The notes under the pieces are model-generated. The model was not told the origin of the DNA. It saw only the letters and a list, made by a program, of their open reading frames with translations, and ran no database searches. A program made the position numbers and the translations under genes. This document shows positions 16,840 through 24,287 of a DNA stretch of 61,090 nt, piece after piece. The stretch is taken from NCBI GenBank assembly GCA_016209035.1, contig JACQWX010000075.1, positions 1-61,090 of the forward strand. The letters are read 5' to 3'. The DNA comes from Elusimicrobiota bacterium. GTDB taxonomy: Bacteria; Elusimicrobiota; Elusimicrobia; UBA1565; UBA9628. Positions within the stretch are counted from its first letter, which is position 1; each line of letters begins with the position of its first letter.

Positions 16840-19176
16840 CTACTTGAGATCTGCCTCGATTGTCTCGAAAGCCGCGCTGACGGCTTGAAACGGCGCGCTT
16901 CCCCGCCCGGGATTGCGGTCGGGGTGGAACCGCATCGCCAGCTTGCGATAGGCGCTCTTGATCTGCCCGAGGCTCATGTCCGGCGTGGTGCGCAGCGCGT
17001 AGTGCGCCCAGGCGAGCCGCGCCTCCTTGTCGCGCTCCAGCGCGCTGCCGCGCTCCGACGCCTTGAGCCAGTCCTTGAAGTCCAGCGGGGCCGCTTGCTC
17101 GTCGGCTATGTCCCAATCGACCGTCTTCCCCTTCGGCCGCCCGCCCAGCGCGTCCATCATGTCCTGGAAGAACCCGTAGGCCTCGTCGCTGTCGAAGCCG
17201 TGGGACCAGGGGCTCTCCCGGCGGGGTCCGGCGCCGCCGGCGCCCGGCGCGGCGCCCGCCCGACGGTAGCTCTCGACCGGCCGGCTCCCGATCGACCGGA
17301 CCCTTCGATCCGTCTGCAGCCGGAACACCGCCGCCACGAAATCGTCCAGGTTCTGGTTCCCTTGCGTTCGGAACGCCGGCCCGGCGCCCCATGCGGCGTC
17401 CACGTCCTGGAAGCCGTTCGATTCCAGCGCCACGTCAAGCTCCCCGTCGGGGCCCATCGTGAACGTGCCGGCGGCGAACACCCGCCGGCCGTGGGCGAGG
17501 CGGATGTTCTGGGGCTTGAGGTTGACGCCGGAAGGGCCGTGCGGCGTGACCTTGAGCTGACCGTCCTCCGTGACGACGAACGCGTACTCGAACCGGTCCC
17601 GGCGGTCCTCGAAGCGGCGCAGCACGTAGCGGGGGCTGAGGCGCGCCAAGACGTCGAGGACGTTGGCCAGCTCCTCCCGCCGTTCTTCGGGAGTCATGAG
17701 GTCTTGGATCGACCCGAAACGGTCCTCGATGTAGGAGCGGACCGCCAGAGGGCTCAGGTTGCTCATCATCGAGAGCGGGTCCGGGCCCTCGCGTCCCTCG
17801 GTCCCGGGGAGCCGGTCCATGTGGGTGTAGCCGAAGGTCTGGATGCGCAGCGCCTGGGCCAGCTTCCTCGTCTTGATCTCGTTGGGGCTCAACGAGTCCT
17901 CGAACGCCATCGCGACCTCCAGCCTCTCCTCGTCGCCGGCCGCGCGGGCCGTCTCCAATTCGCCCGGCTTGAGGAGCGAGACATGGCGGACGCGCACGCC
18001 GTCGCCGCTCCCCTCCTCCATCCATTCCACGAGGATGTACAGGCCGTACGGGGCGTTCCGACGGTGGATGTCGAGCACGCGGGCATCGACCGGAGCGCTC
18101 CTCCCTTCTGGGACGAACCGGAAATGCCGCTCGATCCCTTCGTTCGACAAGCGCAGGAGGGGCGCCTCCTTGACGAACTCCCCTTCCTCCTGGACGCGCT
18201 CCCAGTACCGCCGGGCCGCGGCCATCGTCCGCGAGTCGTCCGACAGCGTCTTGACGATGTGTTCGACGGACGCGGGCGACAGGGGCTGGGAAGGAGTCGA
18301 GACGACATCCTGCAGGTATTTCCGGAGGATCGCCGCCCTGCCCGCGGCCTGCCGGCTCGCGCCGCGGTAGGGGACCATCGCTCCGCTCTTGGCCGGGGCT
18401 TGGACCCGCGTCCGTCCGGGATGCAGCGGGTTTCCCTTCGGGTAGAGGGTGACCGTGACGTGGTCTCCGCGTTCATCGTTCGAGTACGAATGATGCTGTA
18501 TGTACCGCTCGCCGATCAAGGGGAGGGACGGGAATTGGCGAAACCGGTCCTGCAGCTCGATGCGTTCCTTGAGCTGGACCGGCTCGGGCCCTGCCACGAT
18601 CATGGCCTTCGACTGCGGCGACCGCGGTCGCGAGCGCGGCTTGGCGAGCTTCCCGCCCTTGGGGCCCTTGCGGACCGGCGATGGCCCGCCGCCATCCACT
18701 GGGCCGGCGTCCGCCGGCGCGGCCTGCGCGAGGAAACCTCCATCGAAGGGGCGGCCGGCCTGCGTCGCGGAGGCTTCGCCCGAGATAGGCTCCTCCTCGG
18801 GAGCGCCGGCCGCCTCCCCGGCCAGCACGATCGGCTTCCGGCCCTCCTTCTCCACCCCCGGGGCCGGGAGGGACCAAGGCGCCTCGAGGCCGGGAACCGC
18901 GTCTGGAAGGGAGACCGGGGCCGTGATGCCGGGCGCAGCGACCGCCACGCCGGGCAGCCCGGATCGGAGCAGGAGGATGGAGCCCTCCCACGAGACGGGG
19001 GCCGCGGTCGCCGAGGGCGCGCCGACGGCCACGGCGCCCGCTCGTCCGCCGATGAAGGCGTTCCCGGCCGGGACGGCGCGCGCCACTGCGGCTGCGTGGG
19101 CGGCAAGCCCGGGTGCCAGGAGCGCGAGGCCGCAAGAGATGAAGGAAGCGGCGAATTTCTGCATCGCAGACATCAT
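16840..19176 (-). CDS. Exported protein with C-terminal J-domain
   Basis: About 778 residues. ATG 19176 has GGAGG close upstream and leads a signal peptide (MQKFAASFISCGLALLAPGL). Residues about 30-190 are Ala/Gly/Pro-rich. The middle (about 190-600) is a globular region of unknown family with charged alpha/beta character. The last 65 residues are a J-domain: WAHYALRTTPDMSLGQIKSA, YRKLAMRFHPDRNPG, with the HPD tripeptide that activates Hsp70. J-domains normally act where DnaK is, so an export signal on this protein is odd. Alternatively the N-terminus is a membrane anchor. Confidence 0.72.
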   Translation of the reverse strand: MMSAMQKFAASFISCGLALLAPGLAAHAAAVARAVPAGNAFIGGRAGAVAVGAPSATAAPVSWEGSILLLRSGLPGVAVAAPGITAPVSLPDAVPGLEAPWSLPAPGVEKEGRKPIVLAGEAAGAPEEEPISGEASATQAGRPFDGGFLAQAAPADAGPVDGGGPSPVRKGPKGGKLAKPRSRPRSPQSKAMIVAGPEPVQLKERIELQDRFRQFPSLPLIGERYIQHHSYSNDERGDHVTVTLYPKGNPLHPGRTRVQAPAKSGAMVPYRGASRQAAGRAAILRKYLQDVVSTPSQPLSPASVEHIVKTLSDDSRTMAAARRYWERVQEEGEFVKEAPLLRLSNEGIERHFRFVPEGRSAPVDARVLDIHRRNAPYGLYILVEWMEEGSGDGVRVRHVSLLKPGELETARAAGDEERLEVAMAFEDSLSPNEIKTRKLAQALRIQTFGYTHMDRLPGTEGREGPDPLSMMSNLSPLAVRSYIEDRFGSIQDLMTPEERREELANVLDVLARLSPRYVLRRFEDRRDRFEYAFVVTEDGQLKVTPHGPSGVNLKPQNIRLAHGRRVFAAGTFTMGPDGELDVALESNGFQDVDAAWGAGPAFRTQGNQNLDDFVAAVFRLQTDRRVRSIGSRPVESYRRAGAAPGAGGAGPRRESPWSHGFDSDEAYGFFQDMMDALGGRPKGKTVDWDIADEQAAPLDFKDWLKASERGSALERDKEARLAWAHYALRTTPDMSLGQIKSAYRKLAMRFHPDRNPGRGSAPFQAVSAAFETIEADLK

Positions 19177-19190
19177 ATCAAAGCCCTCCG

Positions 19191-20432
19191 TCAGTAGCAC
19201 CGTCGCGCCCAGTCCGCCAACGCCTGGAGCGCCTTGCCGTCCATGGGCCCCAGGGTGGGTTTCCAGCAGTCCTTCTCCGGGGAGAACGCATGCCCGAGCC
19301 CGGGGAAAGTCAAGATTGTGTGATCCGGGTGTCCCGAGGCGCGAATGGCCTCGTCAAGGAGCCTGGCCTCGCTGAGCGGGGTCTGGCTGTCCCGCTCCCC
19401 CTGCATGATGAGGATCGGCCCGCGGAAGGACGGCAGGGTCGCGGAGTTGGGCTCCATGCGCAGATGGCTGAGGTACCACGGCGTGTCCGCCCAGTCGTCA
19501 TTCTCAAGCGTCCGCTCGAACTCGGCCCTCAACTCGGCCATGCTCACCCGGGAGTCGCCGTCCGCGTCGATCCAGGGGAACCTGTCGAACAGGTCGAAGA
19601 AGACGCCCTTCGTGAATGGATCCGCCCGTTGAGGCACGAGTTCCTCCATCCCGAGAAGCCCGTCGCGGTCCTGGTCCAGCGCGTCCCGCGCCCATTCGAG
19701 GCGCTTCTCCACGACCGAGTCATGCCGGACCGCGTCGAGCCGCCGCGCCATGGCCCCCATGAGCACGAGCCCGTCCACCCTCTCCCGCGCCGCCGCCAGG
19801 GGCGCCAGAGCCGTGCCCTCGCTGTGCCCCACCAAGAGGACCTTTCGGCCGGCTTCCCCGGGCAGGGTCCGCAGGAACCGGACCGCGGCCGCGGCGTCGG
19901 CCACCAGGTCCTCAACCTCGAGGCCGCCGAAGACCTCGGCGTCCACGACCGAAGCCTGCTCGCGCTCATCCCATCCCAGGACCCCGCGCTTGTGGTACCT
20001 CAGGACCACGAAGCCCGCCTCTGTCAGGGCGTCCGCAAGCTGTTTGTAGAGCCGGCCGGGCTTGCCGTCGGCCGTCATGGAGTCCGGCACGCTGCCGTCC
20101 ATGTCGTAGTCGCCGGAGCCGTGGATGATCACGATGCTCGCCCGCCCCCCGTCTCGGGGCACGGTCAGCCTTCCCTGCAGGGTCCACCCGTCGTGGCTCG
20201 GGATGGACACCGGGACCTCCGAGGCCGTCCGCGGGGCCTCGGCCCGGACCCGAGAGGGTCTCGACATCGACGATAGGATCGCCGCCGCGTCCAGCGCGGC
20301 CGTCTCGAATCCGGAACGGCTTTCCAGCCAGCGGGATTCCGGGACGCGAAGCTCCTCTCCCCTGGCCGTTCGCGGCCATGCGAACGACCAGGCGATCAAC
20401 GCGGCGAGGCAGGCGGAGGTCGGCTGGGCCAT
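19191..20432 (-). CDS. Exported alpha/beta hydrolase with two EF-hand-like loops in the cap
   Basis: A 413-residue protein with a signal peptide (about 1-25). Alpha/beta hydrolase core: SIVIIHGSGDYD (oxyanion), LLVGHSEGTALAPLA (nucleophile Ser near 204), LIMQGERDSQTP (Asp near 348) and FPGLGHAFS (His near 381). Between Ser and Asp, in the cap, are two loops with calcium-type spacing: DQDRDGLLGMEE (about 253-264) and DADGDSRVSMAE (about 289-300). Closest known enzymes are dienelactone-hydrolase or esterase-like. Calcium-dependent activity is inference. It starts 4 bases after the protease gene ends. Confidence 0.8.
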   Translation of the reverse strand: MAQPTSACLAALIAWSFAWPRTARGEELRVPESRWLESRSGFETAALDAAAILSSMSRPSRVRAEAPRTASEVPVSIPSHDGWTLQGRLTVPRDGGRASIVIIHGSGDYDMDGSVPDSMTADGKPGRLYKQLADALTEAGFVVLRYHKRGVLGWDEREQASVVDAEVFGGLEVEDLVADAAAAVRFLRTLPGEAGRKVLLVGHSEGTALAPLAAARERVDGLVLMGAMARRLDAVRHDSVVEKRLEWARDALDQDRDGLLGMEELVPQRADPFTKGVFFDLFDRFPWIDADGDSRVSMAELRAEFERTLENDDWADTPWYLSHLRMEPNSATLPSFRGPILIMQGERDSQTPLSEARLLDEAIRASGHPDHTILTFPGLGHAFSPEKDCWKPTLGPMDGKALQALADWARRCY

Positions 20433-20435
20433 GGG

Positions 20436-21440
20436 CTAGGGGAAGACGGACTCCTCCGCGACGCTCTCCATCAGCGTCATCATCCCCCGGCCGGGCTTGA
20501 CCACGCTGGGAAGCGGCCTGCCCGGGCCTCCGATCGCCGACAGCCTCGACGCCGGGACGGACATCCTGGTGACGTCCTCGCCCCTGCAGCCGTTCTCGGG
20601 ACAGCGGTGGGCGGTCCAGCACGAGTCCTCGTCGCGCCATTCGTAATCCGTGTCGCCGTTCACGAGGATCCCCTCGACCCGGCCCGTGACCGCGTGGAAT
20701 ACCGGGCTTCCCGAGCCGCCGTGGTAGCCGTCGAGGTTGGTGACGAAATAATCCTTGGCCGAAGCGTCCCGGACCCGCCCCCCGGCCGCGATCTTCGCGG
20801 GCAGGCCGGATGGATGGCCGATGGTCAGGACCGGAGTCCCTTCCGCGATGGACCCGGCCGCGTTGACCTCCAGGGGGAGGCGGCCCACGACGAGCCGGTC
20901 CAACCGCACCAGGGCCCAGTCTGATCCGCGAAAGACCGCCTCGCGCCCGAGCAGTTCCGCGCAGCCGTAGACGTCGCCCGCGGCCACCCGGTCCGGCATG
21001 ACCCCCGCCTTCCTGATGGCGAAGCCGAAGACGAACCTCAGGGACCGGCAGTGCTCATCGGAGACCACGCAGTGGCCGGCCGTGGCCACTACGTCGGGGG
21101 CGACGAGGAATCCGGAGCAGACCGCGCCCGCTGGCTGGCCGTAGAAGCGCTCGCCCTTGCACAAGTCCCTCCAAGGAGAGATGGAGGGCAGGCTCTTGAA
21201 GGGAGCGGTCTTGAGCCGGGCTTGGCCGGCGTCGGGGTCGGGCGCGACGTCGGCGTCCTGGAACAGGGCCACGGTGGAATCCGCCAGCCGCAGCCACAAA
21301 GGCCGCGCGGTTTGATGAAGGTCGATCCGGTCGTCCCTGCCGTAGTGGGCGGCCGATACGCCGCGGCCCGCGGACCAGGCCGGGACCGGGAGCAGCACGC
21401 CTACGCCAAAGAACGCTGCGACCAGGCGGAACAAGGCCAT
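20436..21440 (-). CDS. Exported trypsin/V8-like serine protease
   Basis: A 334-residue protein with a signal peptide (FRLVAAFFGVGVLLPVPAWS). Catalytic residues: VVATAGHCVV (His), GSDWALVRLDR (Asp), YHGGSGSPVFHAVTGRVEGI (Ser). CSGFLVAPDVVATAGHC is typical of S1B (V8-like) enzymes. A Cys-rich tail (CWTAHRCPENGCRG) follows. It is probably co-transcribed with the downstream EF-hand hydrolase. It is similar in layout to the protease at 12461 and may be a distant paralog. Confidence 0.8.
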   Translation of the reverse strand: MALFRLVAAFFGVGVLLPVPAWSAGRGVSAAHYGRDDRIDLHQTARPLWLRLADSTVALFQDADVAPDPDAGQARLKTAPFKSLPSISPWRDLCKGERFYGQPAGAVCSGFLVAPDVVATAGHCVVSDEHCRSLRFVFGFAIRKAGVMPDRVAAGDVYGCAELLGREAVFRGSDWALVRLDRLVVGRLPLEVNAAGSIAEGTPVLTIGHPSGLPAKIAAGGRVRDASAKDYFVTNLDGYHGGSGSPVFHAVTGRVEGILVNGDTDYEWRDEDSCWTAHRCPENGCRGEDVTRMSVPASRLSAIGGPGRPLPSVVKPGRGMMTLMESVAEESVFP

Positions 21441-21541
21441 CCGGGAAACATGGTACCAGGAATCCGGCCGGCGCGCATGGGCCGTTCGGCCGGGTCCACT
21501 CGCGCCAAAGGGCCCTCCGGCGCGGCGGTCCTACCGCGGAA

Positions 21542-21557
21542 GGTATGATATCATACC
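21542..21557 (+). promoter_or_regulatory. Perfect 16-bp palindrome GGTATGATATCATACC before a symporter remnant
   Basis: The palindrome lies 7 bases before the ATG at 21565. TATGAT inside it could serve as a -10 box, and the symmetry suits a repressor operator. A core ATGATATCAT also occurs directly before the radical SAM gene at 33542. Confidence 0.4.
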
Positions 21558-21564
21558 GACGGAG

Positions 21565-22047
21565 ATGGCCGGAACGCAAGCCTGGATCCTGGGCGGGATA
21601 TTCGTCTACATCGCGGTCGTTCTGGGCGTCGGCTGGTGGGCGAGCCGGCGGATCAAGACCGACCGGGACTTCATCGTCGCGGGCGGCCGGCTGGGATGGA
21701 TGCTCTCCATCGGCACGATCTTCGCCACTTGGTTCGGCGCCGAGACGTGCATGGGGTCGTCCCAGACGGCATTCGGCAAGGGCTTCCTGGGGGTGATCGC
21801 CGACCCGTTCGGGGCGGGTCTCTGCCTGATCCTGTCCGGGCTCTTCTTCGCCCGCTACTTCCGGGAGCGCAAATACGAGACCATCGTCGACTTCTTCCAG
21901 GACCGGTACGGGCGGAGCGCCGCCTGGGTCCTGTCTCTCCTCTACATTCCCGTCTACCTCGACACCGCCCTATGCCGTCTCTTGGAGGCGAGACGTCGAA
22001 GAAAACGCCCGTCGCGGGCCTACCGACGGGACAGGGGGAAATGGTAG
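21565..22047 (+). pseudogene. Sodium/solute symporter (SSS family), truncated after about 135 residues
   Basis: The first part is a good SSS transporter N-terminus: ILGGIFVYIAVVLGVGWWAS, FIVAGGRLGWMLSIGTIFAT and GLFFARYFRERKYETIVDFF, the first TM segments and the family loop. After about 21965 the frame turns into an Arg-rich tail (RRLLEARRRR type) and stops; functional SSS proteins are about 450-550 residues. The remaining 9-10 TM segments are missing, so it cannot transport. The deletion joins directly to the next gene's upstream region. Confidence 0.75.
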
Positions 22048-22073
22048 CATGAGGAAAGCGTCGAGGAGCCGCC

Positions 22074-22940
22074 ATGAAGAAGGCCGAATACCCGATCGAC
22101 AAGAAGGAGTGGTCGCCCAGCCTGATCCCGGGGCCGATAACGCTCATCTCCACCTGCGACCAGGCGAAAGAGCCCAACGTGGCTCCAAAGAGCTGGCTTC
22201 AGATGGCGGCCTTCGAGCCTCCGACCCTGATGTTCTCCGGCAGCAAGGAGAACACCACGGAGAAGAACATCCTGGCGGCCGGCTGCTTCGCCGTGAATCT
22301 CGTGGATTCCTCCATGGCCGTCAAAGTCTATGGATGCATCAAGTGGTCCGGCCGGGAGCGCATCAGGAAGATGGGGATTACCCTCTCCCCGGCCAGGAAG
22401 ATCGGCGCTCCTTTGGTGGACCAGTGCCGGGCTCATCTAGAGTGCGTCTTGCGCGGCACCAAGGAAGTCGGCGGCGGTTTCGTCGTGTTCGGCGAGATCG
22501 TTGCGGCCTTCGTTCGGGAAGACATCCTGGCCGCTCCGCCTGAGGACAGATATCGGCTGCTGGACCAGGTCGTCTTCCTCGAGAACGGCCTTTACGCGCG
22601 CGTGCGCGACGCCTGCCCGGCGCAGGCGGCCAAGGATGAGCTCCCCGGCCGGTGGACCCGATACGTCATCACGCTCATCCGCACGGACAAGCCCATGACC
22701 GAGGCCCTGGTGCGGCGGCACGTGGCGCACCTCAAGGACCTGGACAGGCGGGGACGCCTCGTCTTGTGCGGCCCTTTCCAGGACCACGAGGGCGGGATGG
22801 TGATCGTCCGGGCGGACTCGCTGGACGAGGCCAGGGCCATGGCCGAGGCCGATCCTTTCGTCCGGGAAGGGGCCGAGACGTACGGGTTGAGGGCGTGGGA
22901 GCTCTCCTGCGAGGAGAACGACCACATGGGGATGGGGTAG
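22074..22940 (+). CDS. Fusion of flavin reductase-like domain and YCII-like domain
   Basis: Residues 1 to about 185 match the flavin reductase-like, FMN-binding split-barrel family: PGPITLISTCD, APKSWLQMAAFEPPTLMFSG, KNILAAGCFAVNLV, FVVFGEIVAA. Residues about 195-280 form a YCII-like alpha/beta domain: RYVITLIRTDKP, VRRHVAHLKDLDRRGRLVLCGPF, GGMVIVRADSLDEARAMAEADPF. Separate genes for each are common; the fusion suggests the two act on the same small molecule or flavin (inference). A GAGGAG site precedes ATG 22074. Confidence 0.8.
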   Translation: MKKAEYPIDKKEWSPSLIPGPITLISTCDQAKEPNVAPKSWLQMAAFEPPTLMFSGSKENTTEKNILAAGCFAVNLVDSSMAVKVYGCIKWSGRERIRKMGITLSPARKIGAPLVDQCRAHLECVLRGTKEVGGGFVVFGEIVAAFVREDILAAPPEDRYRLLDQVVFLENGLYARVRDACPAQAAKDELPGRWTRYVITLIRTDKPMTEALVRRHVAHLKDLDRRGRLVLCGPFQDHEGGMVIVRADSLDEARAMAEADPFVREGAETYGLRAWELSCEENDHMGMG

Positions 22941-22959
22941 ATGAGACCCGGCGCGGCGG

Positions 22960-23577
22960 TCACTCCAGCCTCAAGACTTCCTCCGGGTCGTAGTCCGGCT
23001 TCTTGGAGAAGGTCAGCATGAGGCGGTTCACCTTGATCCCCTCGTACTGGTCGTGCCAGCGGCCGAGGAACTCCTCGGTCGGGACATAGGCGTAGTTCCC
23101 CAGGGTCGACGGGTCCATGAAGTAGATGTTGCGCTCGTCGTAACCGATGGCGACCGCGTAGTGGCCGTCGTCCCAATCCTCGGCGTAGCCGACGGGGGCC
23201 TCCGCCCAGGCCTGGAACGCGACGATGGCCGGCTTGCCCGCGTCCAGGGCGGTCTTGAGGTCCTGAAGGCTTGCGTCCAGGAAAGCCTCGGCCTCGATGC
23301 CGCGGCGCAGCGCCATCTCCAGCATCCTCCAGAACCGCGTCCCCTCCTCCGGGTCGGACTCGAGCTCGCGGCCGAGGTCGTCCTCCCGGATGTCCTCCCC
23401 GTAGTAGCGCAGGATGGACTGCATGGCCGCGGCCCCGCAGGTGTAGGGGGTGGACTGTCTTACGAGAGGAAGCCGGAGGCTTCCTCTCGGCAGCCGGACT
23501 TGACGGGTCCCCCCGGCGCAGGCTGCCAGGCATAGGGCGATGAGGGCCGGGACGGCGATCCGTCTCATGGCGGTCAT
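22960..23577 (-). CDS. C39-like peptidase lipoprotein
   Basis: A 205-residue protein with a lipoprotein signal (ALIALCLAAC; lipidated Cys near residue 20). The C39-like papain fold is shown by STPYTCGAAAMQSILRYYG (catalytic Cys), DWDDGHYAVAIGYD (His) and IYFMDPSTLG (Asp). It lacks the ABC-transporter part of bacteriocin exporters, so it is a stand-alone envelope peptidase. The 3' end is duplicated at 16394-16506. ATG 23568 is an alternative start. Confidence 0.8.
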   Translation of the reverse strand: MTAMRRIAVPALIALCLAACAGGTRQVRLPRGSLRLPLVRQSTPYTCGAAAMQSILRYYGEDIREDDLGRELESDPEEGTRFWRMLEMALRRGIEAEAFLDASLQDLKTALDAGKPAIVAFQAWAEAPVGYAEDWDDGHYAVAIGYDERNIYFMDPSTLGNYAYVPTEEFLGRWHDQYEGIKVNRLMLTFSKKPDYDPEEVLRLE

Positions 23578-23589
23578 GAGTCTACAAAA

Positions 23590-24243
23590 TCAGGCCAGGA
23601 TGAGTCCCATGGCGTGGAGCTTTACGCCGGGACCGACGTCGGTCCCGGCGAGTTCTTGAAACCCGAGCTTTCGATAGAAAGCGAGGGATCCTTCTCCGCA
23701 TACCAGGTGGACGCCTGGGACACGGTGTTGCCGTAGTCCCATCATGTATATCTCCATCAGCCGTTTCCCGATCCCTTTCCCGTGATGCGCCGGGTCCACG
23801 TTGACGTGGAGGTGCGCGGGGTAGAGGGTCAGGATGCCGGCGAGGAACTTCAGGGCCAGGCGCCGGCCGAGGTCCTTCCTTATAAAGAGGAACCGCTTGA
23901 CGAACGCGGCGGCGTCCGGGCTGGAGGGGAACGCGCCGGACACGGCGCGAAAGAAGAGCGGCCATCGGACCAGGAAGTGCCGCCGCAGGACGAACGACGC
24001 GGTCGCCGGGCACCCGGACAGGTAGCCGACCACCTCTTGCTCACGCCACGCGACCCAGGTCCAGTCAGGGACGAGCCTCTCGTATGGGGCGACCCAGTAC
24101 TCCGCGAAGAACGGCCGGCGCTCCTCCGGGATCCCTTGGCCGGATTCCGCGGTCCCGCAGCAGATCTCGCGGATGGCCTTCCAGTCCTCAGGGCCCCTGG
24201 GCCTGCCGAAGCGGTAGCCGTCGAGCGGGGAGTCGGGTGGCAT
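23590..24243 (-). CDS. GNAT family N-acetyltransferase
   Basis: A 217-residue GNAT protein. The acetyl-CoA site is the motif A stretch HLHVNVDPAHHGKGIGKRLM (near 140-160), with V.P...GKGIG. VHLVCGEGSLAFYRKLGFQEL is motif B. The first 90 residues include WVAWREQEVVGYLSG. Substrate unknown. It lies 12 bases upstream, in transcription order, of the C39-like lipoprotein gene, so the two may be co-transcribed. Confidence 0.82.
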   Translation of the reverse strand: MPPDSPLDGYRFGRPRGPEDWKAIREICCGTAESGQGIPEERRPFFAEYWVAPYERLVPDWTWVAWREQEVVGYLSGCPATASFVLRRHFLVRWPLFFRAVSGAFPSSPDAAAFVKRFLFIRKDLGRRLALKFLAGILTLYPAHLHVNVDPAHHGKGIGKRLMEIYMMGLRQHRVPGVHLVCGEGSLAFYRKLGFQELAGTDVGPGVKLHAMGLILA

Positions 24244-24287
24244 GCTGGGATGCTTATCCTATCAAAATTTCCCATAATGGTCGGGAC

